Positions 1 through 42,794 of a DNA stretch of 64,000 nt are shown here, one piece after another. Origin of the DNA: Paracentrotus lividus (taxonomy: Eukaryota; Echinodermata; Echinoidea; Camarodonta; Echinidae); assembly GCA_940671915.1 (NCBI GenBank), contig CALNVZ010003435.1, forward strand, positions 12,924,395-12,988,394, read 5' to 3'. Position numbers and translations under genes: made by a program. The number at the start of each line of letters is the position of its first letter. The stretch's first letter is position 1. The notes beneath the pieces were generated by a model that saw nothing but the letters and a program-made list of their open reading frames with translations, was not told where the DNA came from and ran no database searches.

Positions 1-1107
1 TAAATAAATATGCAGAAGTTCTAACGTGCAAAAATACTGCATACTATATGCTTTGAACGGATTCTTGAATATTTGCTCCAACAGACTCGTCAGACTGGTG
101 TTTGCACAAAATAACTTTATAGATAGTGAAATTACATCTTTAATATTTCACTATATTTCATTTGTTTTCATTTCTTTTTAAATTGCTCTTGATATGGTTG
201 TTAAAAGCAAATTCTAATGATGTTTATAAAATGAAATTGAATTGCAAGCTGCCTTGGTGAAAAGTGGACAAATGGTACTTCATTATCCTTTGTTTTTAAA
301 TTTGTGACGATAGAAGTAGCCATCACATTTCATCAATTAAATTTAAGATTTGCGTTGTCATGGCAATGATTTAAGTGCATATTAGCAATGTAAGCCTTTA
401 ATTAAAACACTTTGTGCCATTGAAGTTTGTCATAAATAAATTCATAGTAAAATTGCTCACATGTTTCAATTTTCGCTCTGAGTTTTGTCGTCGCTGAGCA
501 CATACGTATGAAACGTATTGGGAACTATAACAAGGAAAAATTATCATCATCCCATTAATGATTATTGATACTGTTAATAACTGAAAAGAGGCCGAGAAGA
601 GATGAAAACCAAGCCTAATACGTAATTATACGAGAAAAATGCACCCTTTCTAAATTTGCAGGTTATAAAGAATTTTGCATTTTTTAATTTAAAATTATTT
701 CGATCTGATAAGAATAATGTACGTAAGTTTGGCAAAATCTTTGCTTCTATTCTTTGAAATGAGTACACTTGCCATCGAATTTGATAATTTCTCACGTCTG
801 ATGAGAAGATGAGATAAATCATAATTATCAAGATTCTTAAAACGGCTTTGAGAAGAACAAAAAACAAACAAACATAATCTGTCCGAAACTTGTACATGAC
901 ATGCAGTCTCACTGCTGATTTCCGTAAGATCAACCAAAAAATGCCGGAGTGCAGACATCACATAAATGGGGAAAGCCAAGGGTCAAATAAAAATTAATAA
1001 TAAAGAAAAAAGGCGCAAATATCTTCAATTATGTACATCTGGTATCGTTCTAAATAACAATAAAACATTTTAAGAAGCTTAGGAACATATCCGGGAACTT
1101 TACTCAC
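1..1107. other. Intron 13 of the CAP gene (partial), no coding exon recognised
   Basis: AT-rich sequence. The open frames here have no good splice borders, no recognisable protein character and no phase-2 entry. The exon encoding the cytoplasmic tail was sought and not found. Confidence 0.6.
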
Positions 1108-32536
<31,429 letters not shown>

Positions 32537-32791
32537 TTTAAAACCAGAGCGAAGGAGTTCTGCTGAAGACAGTTGCATGAATGACTTCGGCACATAGAGC
32601 GCTGTTGATGTCACGACTTGGACAACTGTTTCCCGGCGAGTGAAAGTTGCCCCCTCCTCGTTGCGACCCGCTTCTGTGCCTTGCTGCTCTGACTCACACC
32701 AACTCATTCGTTCGGGTACAGAAACGACTGGCTCAGAGCTCTGGACGATTAGAAGGGAGGGGAAAAGAAAAAGGGTGAAAATTTCCCCCAT

Positions 32792-32806
32792 GGTTAACAG
32801 TTAACC
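32792..32806. promoter_or_regulatory. HNF1-like palindrome just upstream of CAP gene exon 1
   Basis: GGTTAACAGTTAACC is a 15-bp perfect dyad with the layout of an HNF1 homeodomain site (two GTTAA half-sites around one base). It ends at the in-frame upstream ATG at 32791 and lies about 256 bp before the preferred start. A single palindrome in AT-rich DNA can arise by chance. Confidence 0.25.
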
Positions 32807-33173
32807 ATGCATAAGCTAGAAAAGATAAAACAAAATATTATTAGTGGTTAAGTTTCGACCGACTTTCGACCACGGCGTAATATATTCTTGTTCAAAACTT
32901 AAACCATAACATAAGAGTATCGATTGTACAGGGGTCATTACTAGTTTTGAATGGTCAGTAAAATACCCATAGTATCAATTAGAAAGATTAATTGGGACCA
33001 CAGATTGAAATTCCCCGCTTTTTTTCTGGTATAGCGGTTTCTCGGAAATAGGCCTTGGAAAAAATATATTTCAAATGCATTAATATAGTAAATATGCTCT
33101 GTAATGAATATATTATTTGGCACTGTTTCGTTCCACCTGAGGGATTTCAAACTGTTATCCGATCGTTTGAGAC

Positions 33174-33204
<31 letters not shown>

Positions 33205-34331
33205 TTTTCCTCCATGAATGACTGATCGAGTCAACATTTTCTTGAAAAATATGTGAAAACGTCTGTCCAGTGAAATGGGCGAATTTGAATTATTTTTCGT
33301 TTTTGAAGCTGCAATTTGACTTAGCTTTATGAAATTTTTCTCAGTTTTTCAATTTTTCCCCCCATTTTTTTTATTATTACTTTTATTATTTAGTGAATTC
33401 ATGGGTATTTCCATGAATTAAAAATTGCCCCATTCACAAAGGATTAAATTTAGGCAAATTTAATGACAAGGCTTTTAGGACTTCCGTTGTAAAACAGTGG
33501 TTAAACGATATAAACGGGCCATGAAGTTCAAAGGTACACGAGTGGTTTCCTAAAAATTAAGAATGCTATATTTAGAAAAGATTTTACCTTGATCCGTGGG
33601 TTTAAATCTGGTTTTGTTAAAATAGGTTTTTTTTAGGGGGAAAATGTAACTATAGGTACCATGCCACAATTTTAGTAATTACGTGATCAACGAGAGGTTT
33701 CCCTTGTAAATAAAACATTCTCAAGCGATTAAATTTGGGGGTTCAAAGATGCACAAAAAAACCCAGGATCAAATTTCTAATTATAAAATGTTTGGTTATT
33801 CCTTTTATGTTTTTTTTTTGTTTATTGGTTTGTTTGTTTTTCAACATATGCCAAATTTAGATATTACTTCCAGTTATGTAAACTTAATATAAAAGCAGAG
33901 TGCCCCCTGAACAAATTCTCCATTTTTCTGAATTGATTAATTAAGAGGTTCCGCCTTATAGCAGACATGTTGAGGTATCTATGTATAGGTAGGTTGGGTG
34001 AAAATGAGAGGTATACTTCATGGATAAGGACTTGTGTACCTGGAAAGATGACATAATCATTCATTTGATTTTATTCATTTCATTTCATGACAAATTGGGA
34101 GAAGTGGAAAGACCCAAAATTAGAGAGAAGCTTATTTACCAAAATATTGGATGAAAACACCAAATGAGTATCAGGCCAACAGACCCCTGGACAATTACCC
34201 TCAGAAATATGGGGTAAGGGTAAGATTTAGAGTTAGGATGTAGATATTTAGCAGGGGTAGTTGTCCAGGGGTAGTTGTCCTAAACCCCACTAAGCATTCT
34301 CAGTGACAATAATAGTATTTATTTGTCGCTA
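32807..34331. other. Intergenic, upstream of the CAP gene
   Basis: No gene recognised. An A homopolymer at about 33174-33201; otherwise AT-rich unique-looking sequence. The CAP promoter should lie near its left end. Confidence 0.5.
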
Positions 34332-34859
34332 CACTCTAAAAACTGAAGTGCTAATTTATGGGTGCTCGTAAAGTGACTGCACTTGAAGTGCTAAATCAGC
34401 ACCTGAAGTGCTGTTTTAGCACTTACCCAAGTGCTAATTTATCAACAAAAAGATGTTCATGGTCGGTATGGGATTCGAACCGGGTTCGCCTAGACATGGA
34501 AGAGTACCGTTGACGTACCAATAGACCAATGGGGATCTCCCTAACTTGATTTAATTATGAAAGCATAGTAGATATTTATGGCAACTTTGAAGAAAGTTCA
34601 TCATGAAACAATATGATATGCTAGCAATCGTGAGATGTGAATAAGTCAAACGTGCTCGTCAGCGCTTCTCATCCAGGTGACCCAGGTTCGAATCCTAACG
34701 AAGTCACGCCATTTTTGCCCATTTTTGCTGAAATTTAAGCTCACGTGAACGTGCTAAAACAGCACTTTGAGTGCAGTCACTATACAAGCTCTTAAAAGTG
34801 CTGATTTCAGCCTCTGAAGTGCTAAAAAAATAAAAAATTTAATAATCAGTTTCTAGAGT
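34332..34859. mobile_element. 528-bp element with two divergent tRNA-like units, copy 2
   Basis: Reverse complement of 20005-20529. Ends CACTCTAAAAACTGAAGTGC and CAGTTTCTAGAGT. The two tRNA-like units keep B boxes GGTTCGAATCC (minus, about 34476; plus, about 34685). Confidence 0.8.
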
Positions 34860-35656
34860 ATACTACACTTTCAAACCATCCAACCTCTGATGGTTGAGTA
34901 TACATAATAGACAAAATGGTTAATTTTTCAGAAGTCACAACAATAATTTCACAACAAAACACAACCCTTGTCCACCATTCTTTTCGATGACTTAATTTGC
35001 AGTAACATATAAACTCAGATTTGAAAGCAGTGATTTTGGTTACAGCATTACAGTGCCATATTGGAATTAAGAGAAACTGCTGCACGATTTGGATTATTTT
35101 TGTGCCTTTTGAAAAGTGCCAATTTCAGATTTTGATTAACGCTTAAGATTAGGCAACAATGAAGTATAGTCCTCATGGCCAAATCTCACAATGGAAACCT
35201 ATACCCCGAACCAACCCCAAATCGAACAAAATATTATATTTCCACGAATGGCCAGCTAAAGGAGTCGGTTTCATCCCTCATTTTCAAAGGCGGTTACTGA
35301 ATTGCAATGTATTTTAGAAATTGTGATAACAAATTTACGGAAAGGGCTTACTTTATATTTAATATTGTATTATTACATTTCGTTGTATTATAGCTCTTCC
35401 GAAAGTATTGCTTTGAACACATTCAAATCTTTCCCATTTGTACTGGTAAAACATGTAAATGATTACTCAAGTTATCTTGGGCGTCTTGAAAATATTCTTA
35501 GGCAGCCTCTGAACAATAGAAAGTCTAAAATAGAACTCGTCCCTCAAAATGTATTTCATGAACATAGTATAAGCATCATTCTCTTTCTCACGCAACATGA
35601 GCGATGAAATGGCATTGTAGCAACATTTTTATATACGAGATATTTTTTTCTTCTTC

Positions 35657-35687
<31 letters not shown>

Positions 35688-36589
35688 GCTGGTTTACTAA
35701 TATCAATGATATCAGACCCTTTTCAATTAGAAAACAAGCAAATTGACCTCTATACCAACATTTACACATTGAGTCTTTATGAAAATTTGGCCGTTAGAGC
35801 ATATTATTACGCCTTTTATTATACTGGCATTGATATTATTTTCCTTGAAATAACATGCCTTAAAGTTTCGGATGATTATTTAACATTTATATTTATATAT
35901 CTATGTCAAAGAGCTTTATACGAAGACGTTATCTTGAAATTTTCCTTCCCATTCCTTTAGTGGTTTATATTGAAAAGAAAAATGTAGCCAATTTGCGGAA
36001 CCCCGGCTTATTTTCAATAGTAAGATTATGAACCTTTGACTTTTTGATCTCAGTGTGTTTTGTTATATAACTTTCATTCCATTTCAAAATTTGAAGAAAT
36101 AAAAAATAAAAAAGTGAAAAAGCTTGAAGAAATGCATTCGGTTGATTATAAACAGATAATAAAATACGGCATTTGGGGGATTTTGTTGTTGTTGTTTTGT
36201 TTTGTTTTTTTGAAACTGCATGTCTTCTCCAATTACGTCACAAAACCAAAGATGGTATGGTCCGCTGCCAAAATTAATCCCTCAATCGTTCCCCTCTTCC
36301 AATACAATACAATCATTCTTTATTACACTTTAAATCAAGAAACAATAGTTACAAACTTAACGTTTAACGATTTAACGTTAGACTTGAGGAAACAATTCTA
36401 GATGTTTGAAAGGGCTTGTCTGTCACCAGCAATGTATACAGACAGGGGCAGCTGTTGAGGGTAACATGTAGACTTGGCCAAATCAATAATACCACGATAT
36501 CCTATTGACATCAACCAACATGATTTGCAGAAAGAGGATGAGCCCTAAAAATAGGTTCTGTGGTCTATCAGATTCAAGTTGGAGGTAAA
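34860..36589. other. Intergenic, AT-rich, no recognised gene
   Basis: Open frames at 35302-35607, 35604-35960 and 36060-36401 follow one another on the plus strand but use AT-rich codons, overlap poly(A), match no family I know and show no clear splice linkage. I do not call them genes. Confidence 0.5.
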
Positions 36590-36961
36590 TTGCCATTTCG
36601 TCTAAACCCGCTTTGGCTTATGCGCATTTGGTATCATGCCCGGGTATCATGATGGTCTAATTCCATTTCGTCCGCGACCATTTTGTCTAATTAACTTTTG
36701 GTCTAATTGCCACTTCGCCTACTTACCATTTTGTCTAATTCCTGTTTCGTCTGATGCCCGTTTCGTCTAATTTCCACTTGGTCTAACAACACTTGGTCAA
36801 CTCAACTCTTGTAACAAACTGGTAATAGACTAGTTGTTCATTTGGACACTAAACGCAAATTAGACCAAAGGGAAATAATTATACCAAATAGGATTTGCCC
36901 ATGTGGTATTAGACAATCAGAGAATTGTACCAACTGTTGTTAGACCAAGTGGATATAAACC
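36590..36961. mobile_element. Fold-back element of 16-bp subrepeats, copy 2
   Basis: The left half repeats TTTCGTCTAATTNCCAC / TTTGGTCTAATT units; the right half has TTAGACCAA-type units reversed and ends GGATATAAACC, the inverse of the start of copy 1 at 8948. Confidence 0.6.
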
Positions 36962-37878
36962 ACATTATGATCTTCTACGTTCATTGTTCACTTAGTCTAT
37001 AATACTGAGTTAATATTTGATTTATCCTGAGCTTTTCAAAACAATACACCATTAATGTTGATTACTCTAAATTGCCCTAAATCATAATGGCTTGCGACAT
37101 TTTCCATTATTCTTTTCATAGAAATAGTATTTTCAAGATGAAATACGTAAACAATCTGAAACCACTGCCTGAATTACCCATTGTATGGTTTCATCATCTA
37201 ATCATGAGGATTTATAATCTTTAAAATCTTGTTCAAATTATGATTTTTTTTTTAAAATGGGTTTATAATTGGAGGAGCAACTTCAGTAACCTAACTTTTT
37301 GCTGGGGGGGGGTGTAATCTTTAAATATGAATTTAACGGTACCCATGAATAATGCCGCATTCTCACCGTTATTTCCAAAATGCTGGATCCCTCACTAAAC
37401 TAGTTTAGGGAATATCAAATATTGCATTGATATTTCTGTCACATTCACTAATGACAATCATCCCAACCCCCGGAGGCACGGAAGTCAAATCCGTTAAAGA
37501 TGCATCAACAGACGATTAACACACTCTCCTTCCTGTCATCCCTGAACTATATATCATTATGAAAGACATGACATAAGAGAATAAAATACCATGATCCTCT
37601 ATTGACACAGTCACAACCCGTAGTACGTGTTTTTGTACAAATGGATGTCCTATATCCTGTGTCGGGCTGCATGTTGCCAACTGCTGCGCGTATGCGATTC
37701 CTTGCGTTTTGAAATGGCTATAGACATGATAGAAAGATTACGATTACTTGTACCTGCCTGCCTGAACCTCGCCTTGCGTCTGACGCGAGTATTCCCTGCG
37801 GTATCTGATGCAGACCAGACGCAGAGTGGTGCGCGACAGACGCACGACCGATTGTGACCAAGGCTAGGTTATACAGCA

Positions 37879-38022
37879 GGGTCCCGTTTTCCTCGAAACC
37901 GTTATCAGTTTATAAGTCTAAATTCTTGGATAAGAGACATGGGCTGTAGAATTGACACACGTTTCAATGGGTTGTCCACGAACTTAGACTTACATGTATA
38001 ACGGTTTCGAGAAACGGGCCCC
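37879..38022. mobile_element. 144-bp MITE
   Basis: TIRs GGGTCCCGTTTTCCTCGAAA and its imperfect complement ending GAAACGGGCCC. Arms extend through AACCGTTAT and AAGTCTAA on both sides, nearly a full palindrome. Confidence 0.85.
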
Positions 38023-38202
38023 TGATTGATGAGGCGGATCTTCAATGTCAATATCAAGGCTTATAGTCACACCAACCCTCCGGCCTCGAAGTCACAATTG
38101 ACAGTCATGACAACATTAATGTTGCTGTGACTGTCATTGGGATAATTTTGCCAGGGGACGGGAGTTACTTGGGGGAGGGGCGTACCGGGAAACTACCAAA
38201 AG

Positions 38203-38246
<44 letters not shown>

Positions 38247-40441
38247 AGCAAAAAGCAAAAGTTCTCTGACACGAAAAGGAAAATGATGTAGTAGCCATGG
38301 AAACCAGACTGTGGACATAAAAAAGACGTTGAGTGGATAATGTGTGCCATCCGACTTTTCGAAGACAGACTGGCGTTTATGAAATTATATGCGAATACAA
38401 TTATAGAAAATATAATTATGTTACCATGGATATCTTAAGATCACTTAAGTCCAAAAAACGGCCGTTTGGGCCACTTTCGTACCAACCGCATCGCAAGAAA
38501 ACGTGGAGCAAAAACCTGCTGTTTTTCAGACGCGAATTGAGTAATAGTAATGGTAAACCAGCCTTAAACGGACGTTTTACTATGAATGGCTTCTAATCAT
38601 TTTGTCTCCACAAAATGCATATCTCTAGAAAGGTTTGCTGTGTAATGTAACCATTTTTATAACTCATTTTTATTTCCTGCACGGTACCCACTTGATTAAA
38701 CATCATACTCCATTCAAAATCCCTGCAAGTATAAAAAATAATTTCATTTGTATTTTTTGTTTAATTATTATTATTTTTAAAAACATTTATGATGAAAGTG
38801 ATAGCAAAGCCAAAGTAGGCCTGTGTACTGTTGAAGCTGTAACTACATGTACATAATTGGAGGTAAACTTTTACGTACACACACACACATTTTTGTTTAC
38901 AAAAATATTCTAGGTTTTGTAAAATAGAAACCGATGTACATTCTAAAGTGTGTGAATTTTGTATATGGATAGATTTTTACATCGGTTCGTATTTTGCAAT
39001 ATCTTTGGAGGCCTTCGTAAAAATTTCTCTGTATGGACAAGTTCGCTACTATTTCCTAGTTGAAACCCAATAATATGTCCTTAGGCCTAATTATATAACT
39101 ATGATGTATTTGTTTGTATCACCACTAACATGAAGTACAAGTGGACTCTTGATTTGATATTGATATCATGTTTATCTGTTTCATCAATAGATCACATCTT
39201 GATAAAAACAAAAATCTCCATGAAAAATAAAATATAGTATTATTTACGAGTTAAGAAAAATAAAAAGATTAAGTCAGATTACACAATCACACGGGCTGCC
39301 AAAAATGTTAATTTAGAATAAAATTGCTGGCCTCAATTTTGTATTTAAAAACATTTCAGTATAAATCCGATGGTACAGTTTTCATGCCGATAACACTACC
39401 TCCATAAATCTAACAAATAGTTTAATCAAACAAATAATTCAATTCATTTACCCCCCCCCCTCTATATTACGCCTACGTGTGTCACTCGTTTATCCTAATT
39501 AGGGGCTTGTGTCCTCCAATTGAAAAGGGCCTCATCACATTTCTACAAAAATGCGGTTGTAGCAATTACAGAGACATGTCCACCTGTCAATTTATCACAG
39601 AATGACATGGTAATGTCATATAAAAGTTGATTGAGTGATGAATACTTACAATGTTCATCCATGTGCCTCGAATGTTACTGATGACTTGATGATCATTGCA
39701 TCATCAGGCCGCGCGGATCCAAGATTTTCAATTTCAACAGATTCTGCTGGCCCAGTTGTCTGGGGACAATAGCGACTCTATATTATGTATTTTAGTATGG
39801 ACCGATATTTTTAATTGATAATTGATTTTTAATTGATCTGATACTGATCATACATATAAATTATCAAACTTATATAGTGCCTGGAAAGCTGTGCAGAAAA
39901 GTGATGATAGATGATGATGATGAAACCGATGATTATTTAGTACAGATAGATGTTAAACTTTCACAAGATATTCAAGTCACAGATAGAGAAATGTCGCTTG
40001 AAAGGAGAAGCAATAATTTACATCTGCCTCCACATGAGATTCCGCAAGATATACTGTGGTATGTCTAAACTCTTTCTTGAAAGCTTTTTTTCACCAAAAT
40101 CAAGTCTATACCAAAGTCTCGACAGTAGGCCACCGCAGTCGGTTGCTAATGTAAGCAATTTCAGAGGATTTCTCCGTCAATTGTTGGCCCCACCCATAGC
40201 GACGAAGTTCAAAGGTCATGGGTATCATCTACGTTCAGTCGGATCACTTTCTCTGAAATACATGAACCACATCATTCCATGAATCGGGAATGGAAGTTTT
40301 ACGATGTTTAACTTACAGTAAACATTTCTTTTCCAGGTGATGCTAAATTATTTTGAAGTTGTGGGGGAGGGTTGTTGAACTTTATTACCTTGTACAATGT
40401 ATACACATCTGAACTAAGGATAAGACTATAACGAACTGCAT

Positions 40442-40490
<49 letters not shown>

Positions 40491-40755
40491 CTTTCTTTTT
40501 CTTCTTTACTTTTTTATTTTCCTTCTTACTTTGATTGGTCATGATTAAATATTCATATCCGTTCTCTATTCATTACCACATATCATATCATTGGGGCCTA
40601 CAGCCTTACAAGCTCGCTTTCATGTAGGTCCCATCATGTTTCTCTTAATGTAATTTCTACTTCATATCATACCTTTATGTTAGTTTACATATGTATTATT
40701 TTGTTCATTGAATATGTATACCGATGTAACATGAGAGATATGCAAATAAATGAAA
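38023..40755. other. Intergenic, no recognised gene
   Basis: Poly(A) at about 38200-38244 and poly(T) at about 40442-40490. The tract 40560-40755 looks like the 3' end of a retroelement (ends GCAAATAAATGAAAC), weak evidence. Open frame 38333-38596 (plus) is basic but matches nothing recognised. Confidence 0.4.
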
Positions 40756-41467
40756 CATATCAATTCTAGTTGTAAACTAAATGGATAGAGGGCGCTACCA
40801 TTCTACTCAAAGCTAACGCGTCCATAGACTTGTGCACGGTTTTTCACTTTATTTTCTTTATTGTGACGAACAACTACTTTTTCAAAGAAATGTTCGCTCT
40901 GAAGAAGTACGGTAAGAGTCTGAATTTTTCAAAAATATGAATAACGTATTGCAAAGGAAAGAAAAAGTCCTGTCACTTTTGTCAATTCGAAAGCGTAGTC
41001 AGATCAAATTCCTGTACAATATGGTATATTTTGCTCTCAAAATAGCTCATGCAATGCATAGTCTTGATCCTTGATGCCGCTTTATTCTATTATAGCTTAT
41101 TGTTCGCATGGCAATCAAAAGCTTGAATTCTCAGCTTTCCGGAGATGGTACCTTAATTTTAATTCACTAAAAAAAGTCCTGTCATTTTGAACAATTTGAT
41201 CAATTTCTTTTATCCTCCCGAGTTGTTTGCTCAAACGAACGGACAATACAATTCCATTGCAGGGTGTCTTCTTACGCGAGTTTTTGTTAGCAAATTATTG
41301 ATAGTTGCAGCCAGATGTATAAATTTCAGGGCCGCTCAGCCGTATTTCCAACGTCACTTTGTTGCGTCTCCCCTCATCAATAATGGACGCGCCTTGTTTA
41401 GTTATGATTTAATGCCACTCAAAGGTATACATTAACTTTATATTTTACATAGAGTAGAATTGATATG
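40756..41467. mobile_element. 712-bp TIR element, copy 2
   Basis: Begins CATATCAATTCTAG and ends TAGAATTGATATG; reverse complement of 20760-21730 with about 240 bp missing in the middle. Confidence 0.82.
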
Positions 41468-42476
41468 ATGAAAATGAAAAAAAAAAAGAACTTGCAGGCC
41501 ATTTCTTTGTCATATAGGCCAGGGTACACAAGAAAAGGGAAAGATAAGATAATTGCAGTAGGGGTTTCATATACAAAACCCTATGATTAATTAATTTTAC
41601 CCCCTTTTTAATAAGCCTTATTGAAAAACAAAATATATGTGTTTTCTTTCGTTTTGTATAAGAAATAACTAAAAAGAAATATAAAACCTTCACGATTTAA
41701 AATCTGTTTTTTCCCCCCTCCTGTTATAGTGCTAGATAATTTTGGGATAACGTGGACGCCCTAAAATACATCTAATGAAGGAGAAACTCCACAATTACTA
41801 TTAAGAAATGATATCATGAAGAAGTTGGTACATTATCCCATTCCCATTTATATTTCCCATTCTAATAATAGAGCAAATTTTGTGTACATGATGTATTATG
41901 TGTTTCATACATATCATCCTGTAAAAAGATTCTCTATTCTACCTTTAGAGTTGAGAAAAGAGATCATGATTTCATTTTTATTGAAATTTGTGTACAAAAG
42001 AAGTAGGAAAGTTCTCCCCGCATTACATCACACATCATGGTGGCGTTGTCAATTCAAGGATCTCCATATTATCAATGATCTGGAATTCTAAAATATTCAT
42101 ATCTCTTTTATTCAATACCTGGTTTTTCTTAAACTTTCATTAAGATGTTTTTTTGGTTTGTCTTCATTCAAACTGGTCAATAAAGCCAAATTTCTCTGAA
42201 GGGTTAATTCCATTTTAAACAACAGCTGGCGCTATACCACTCATTGATTGAACAATATTGATGCGATTATACCTGCAATAGTAAGCAAATAATGAAAAGA
42301 ATGACCACATACTTTTGCTTGATGACGTGATTTCATGCTTTCCCACCCCCTTCCCTTCCTTTCTTGTGCCAGACTCTGTAGTCTTCACACTTTGATTATT
42401 AGGTGGTATGTATTCACATACCACCTCTTGCTATGTTAGAATCTTCTTCATAGGCTTCGAAGATTTTCAGGATTGG

Positions 42477-42602
42477 GGGGGGGGGGGGGGGGGGGAGGGG
42501 GGCTCAATTTTTCACCAACTATTTTTGGGATTTTTTTTTTTTTTAATTACCCCCCCTAAACTTACGTTTACTGAGTTTTTGAACAATGCGCGAAGTCTTC
42601 TT

Positions 42603-42634
<32 letters not shown>

Positions 42635-42660
42635 GTAAAAAAAAAAATATTCCCACTTTA
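42477..42660. repeat. Long G, T and A homopolymer cluster
   Basis: A G run of about 20 at 42476-42495 followed by T-rich runs; marks the left edge of the motif array. Confidence 0.9.
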
Positions 42661-42794
42661 GGAGGATTATTATAAATTCTAAAAAAAAAAAAAAAAAATC
42701 TCTTGGATGTGTTGAAAACTTTGAAACATCAAACTAAAAAAAAAAATGCGTTTTTGTTGCTAGAACATACAAAAAAAATGCTTATTTCAATCAA

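Noticed and set aside
574..979. Minus-strand open frames as the missing cytoplasmic exon
   Set aside because: No acceptor with the needed phase and no protein-like conservation or composition.
35302..36401. Three successive plus-strand frames as a multi-exon gene
   Set aside because: AT-biased, cross a poly(A) run, no convincing donor/acceptor pairs in matching phase and no known family.
38333..38596. Basic 87-residue open frame
   Set aside because: Single short frame without start context, splice sites or recognisable motif.
40560..40755. LINE 3' end
   Set aside because: Only a generic AT-rich tail-like ending; no reverse transcriptase fragment is visible nearby.
41816..42091. 91-residue plus-strand open frame
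   Set aside because: Some protein-like look but no family recognised and no splice or neighbour support.
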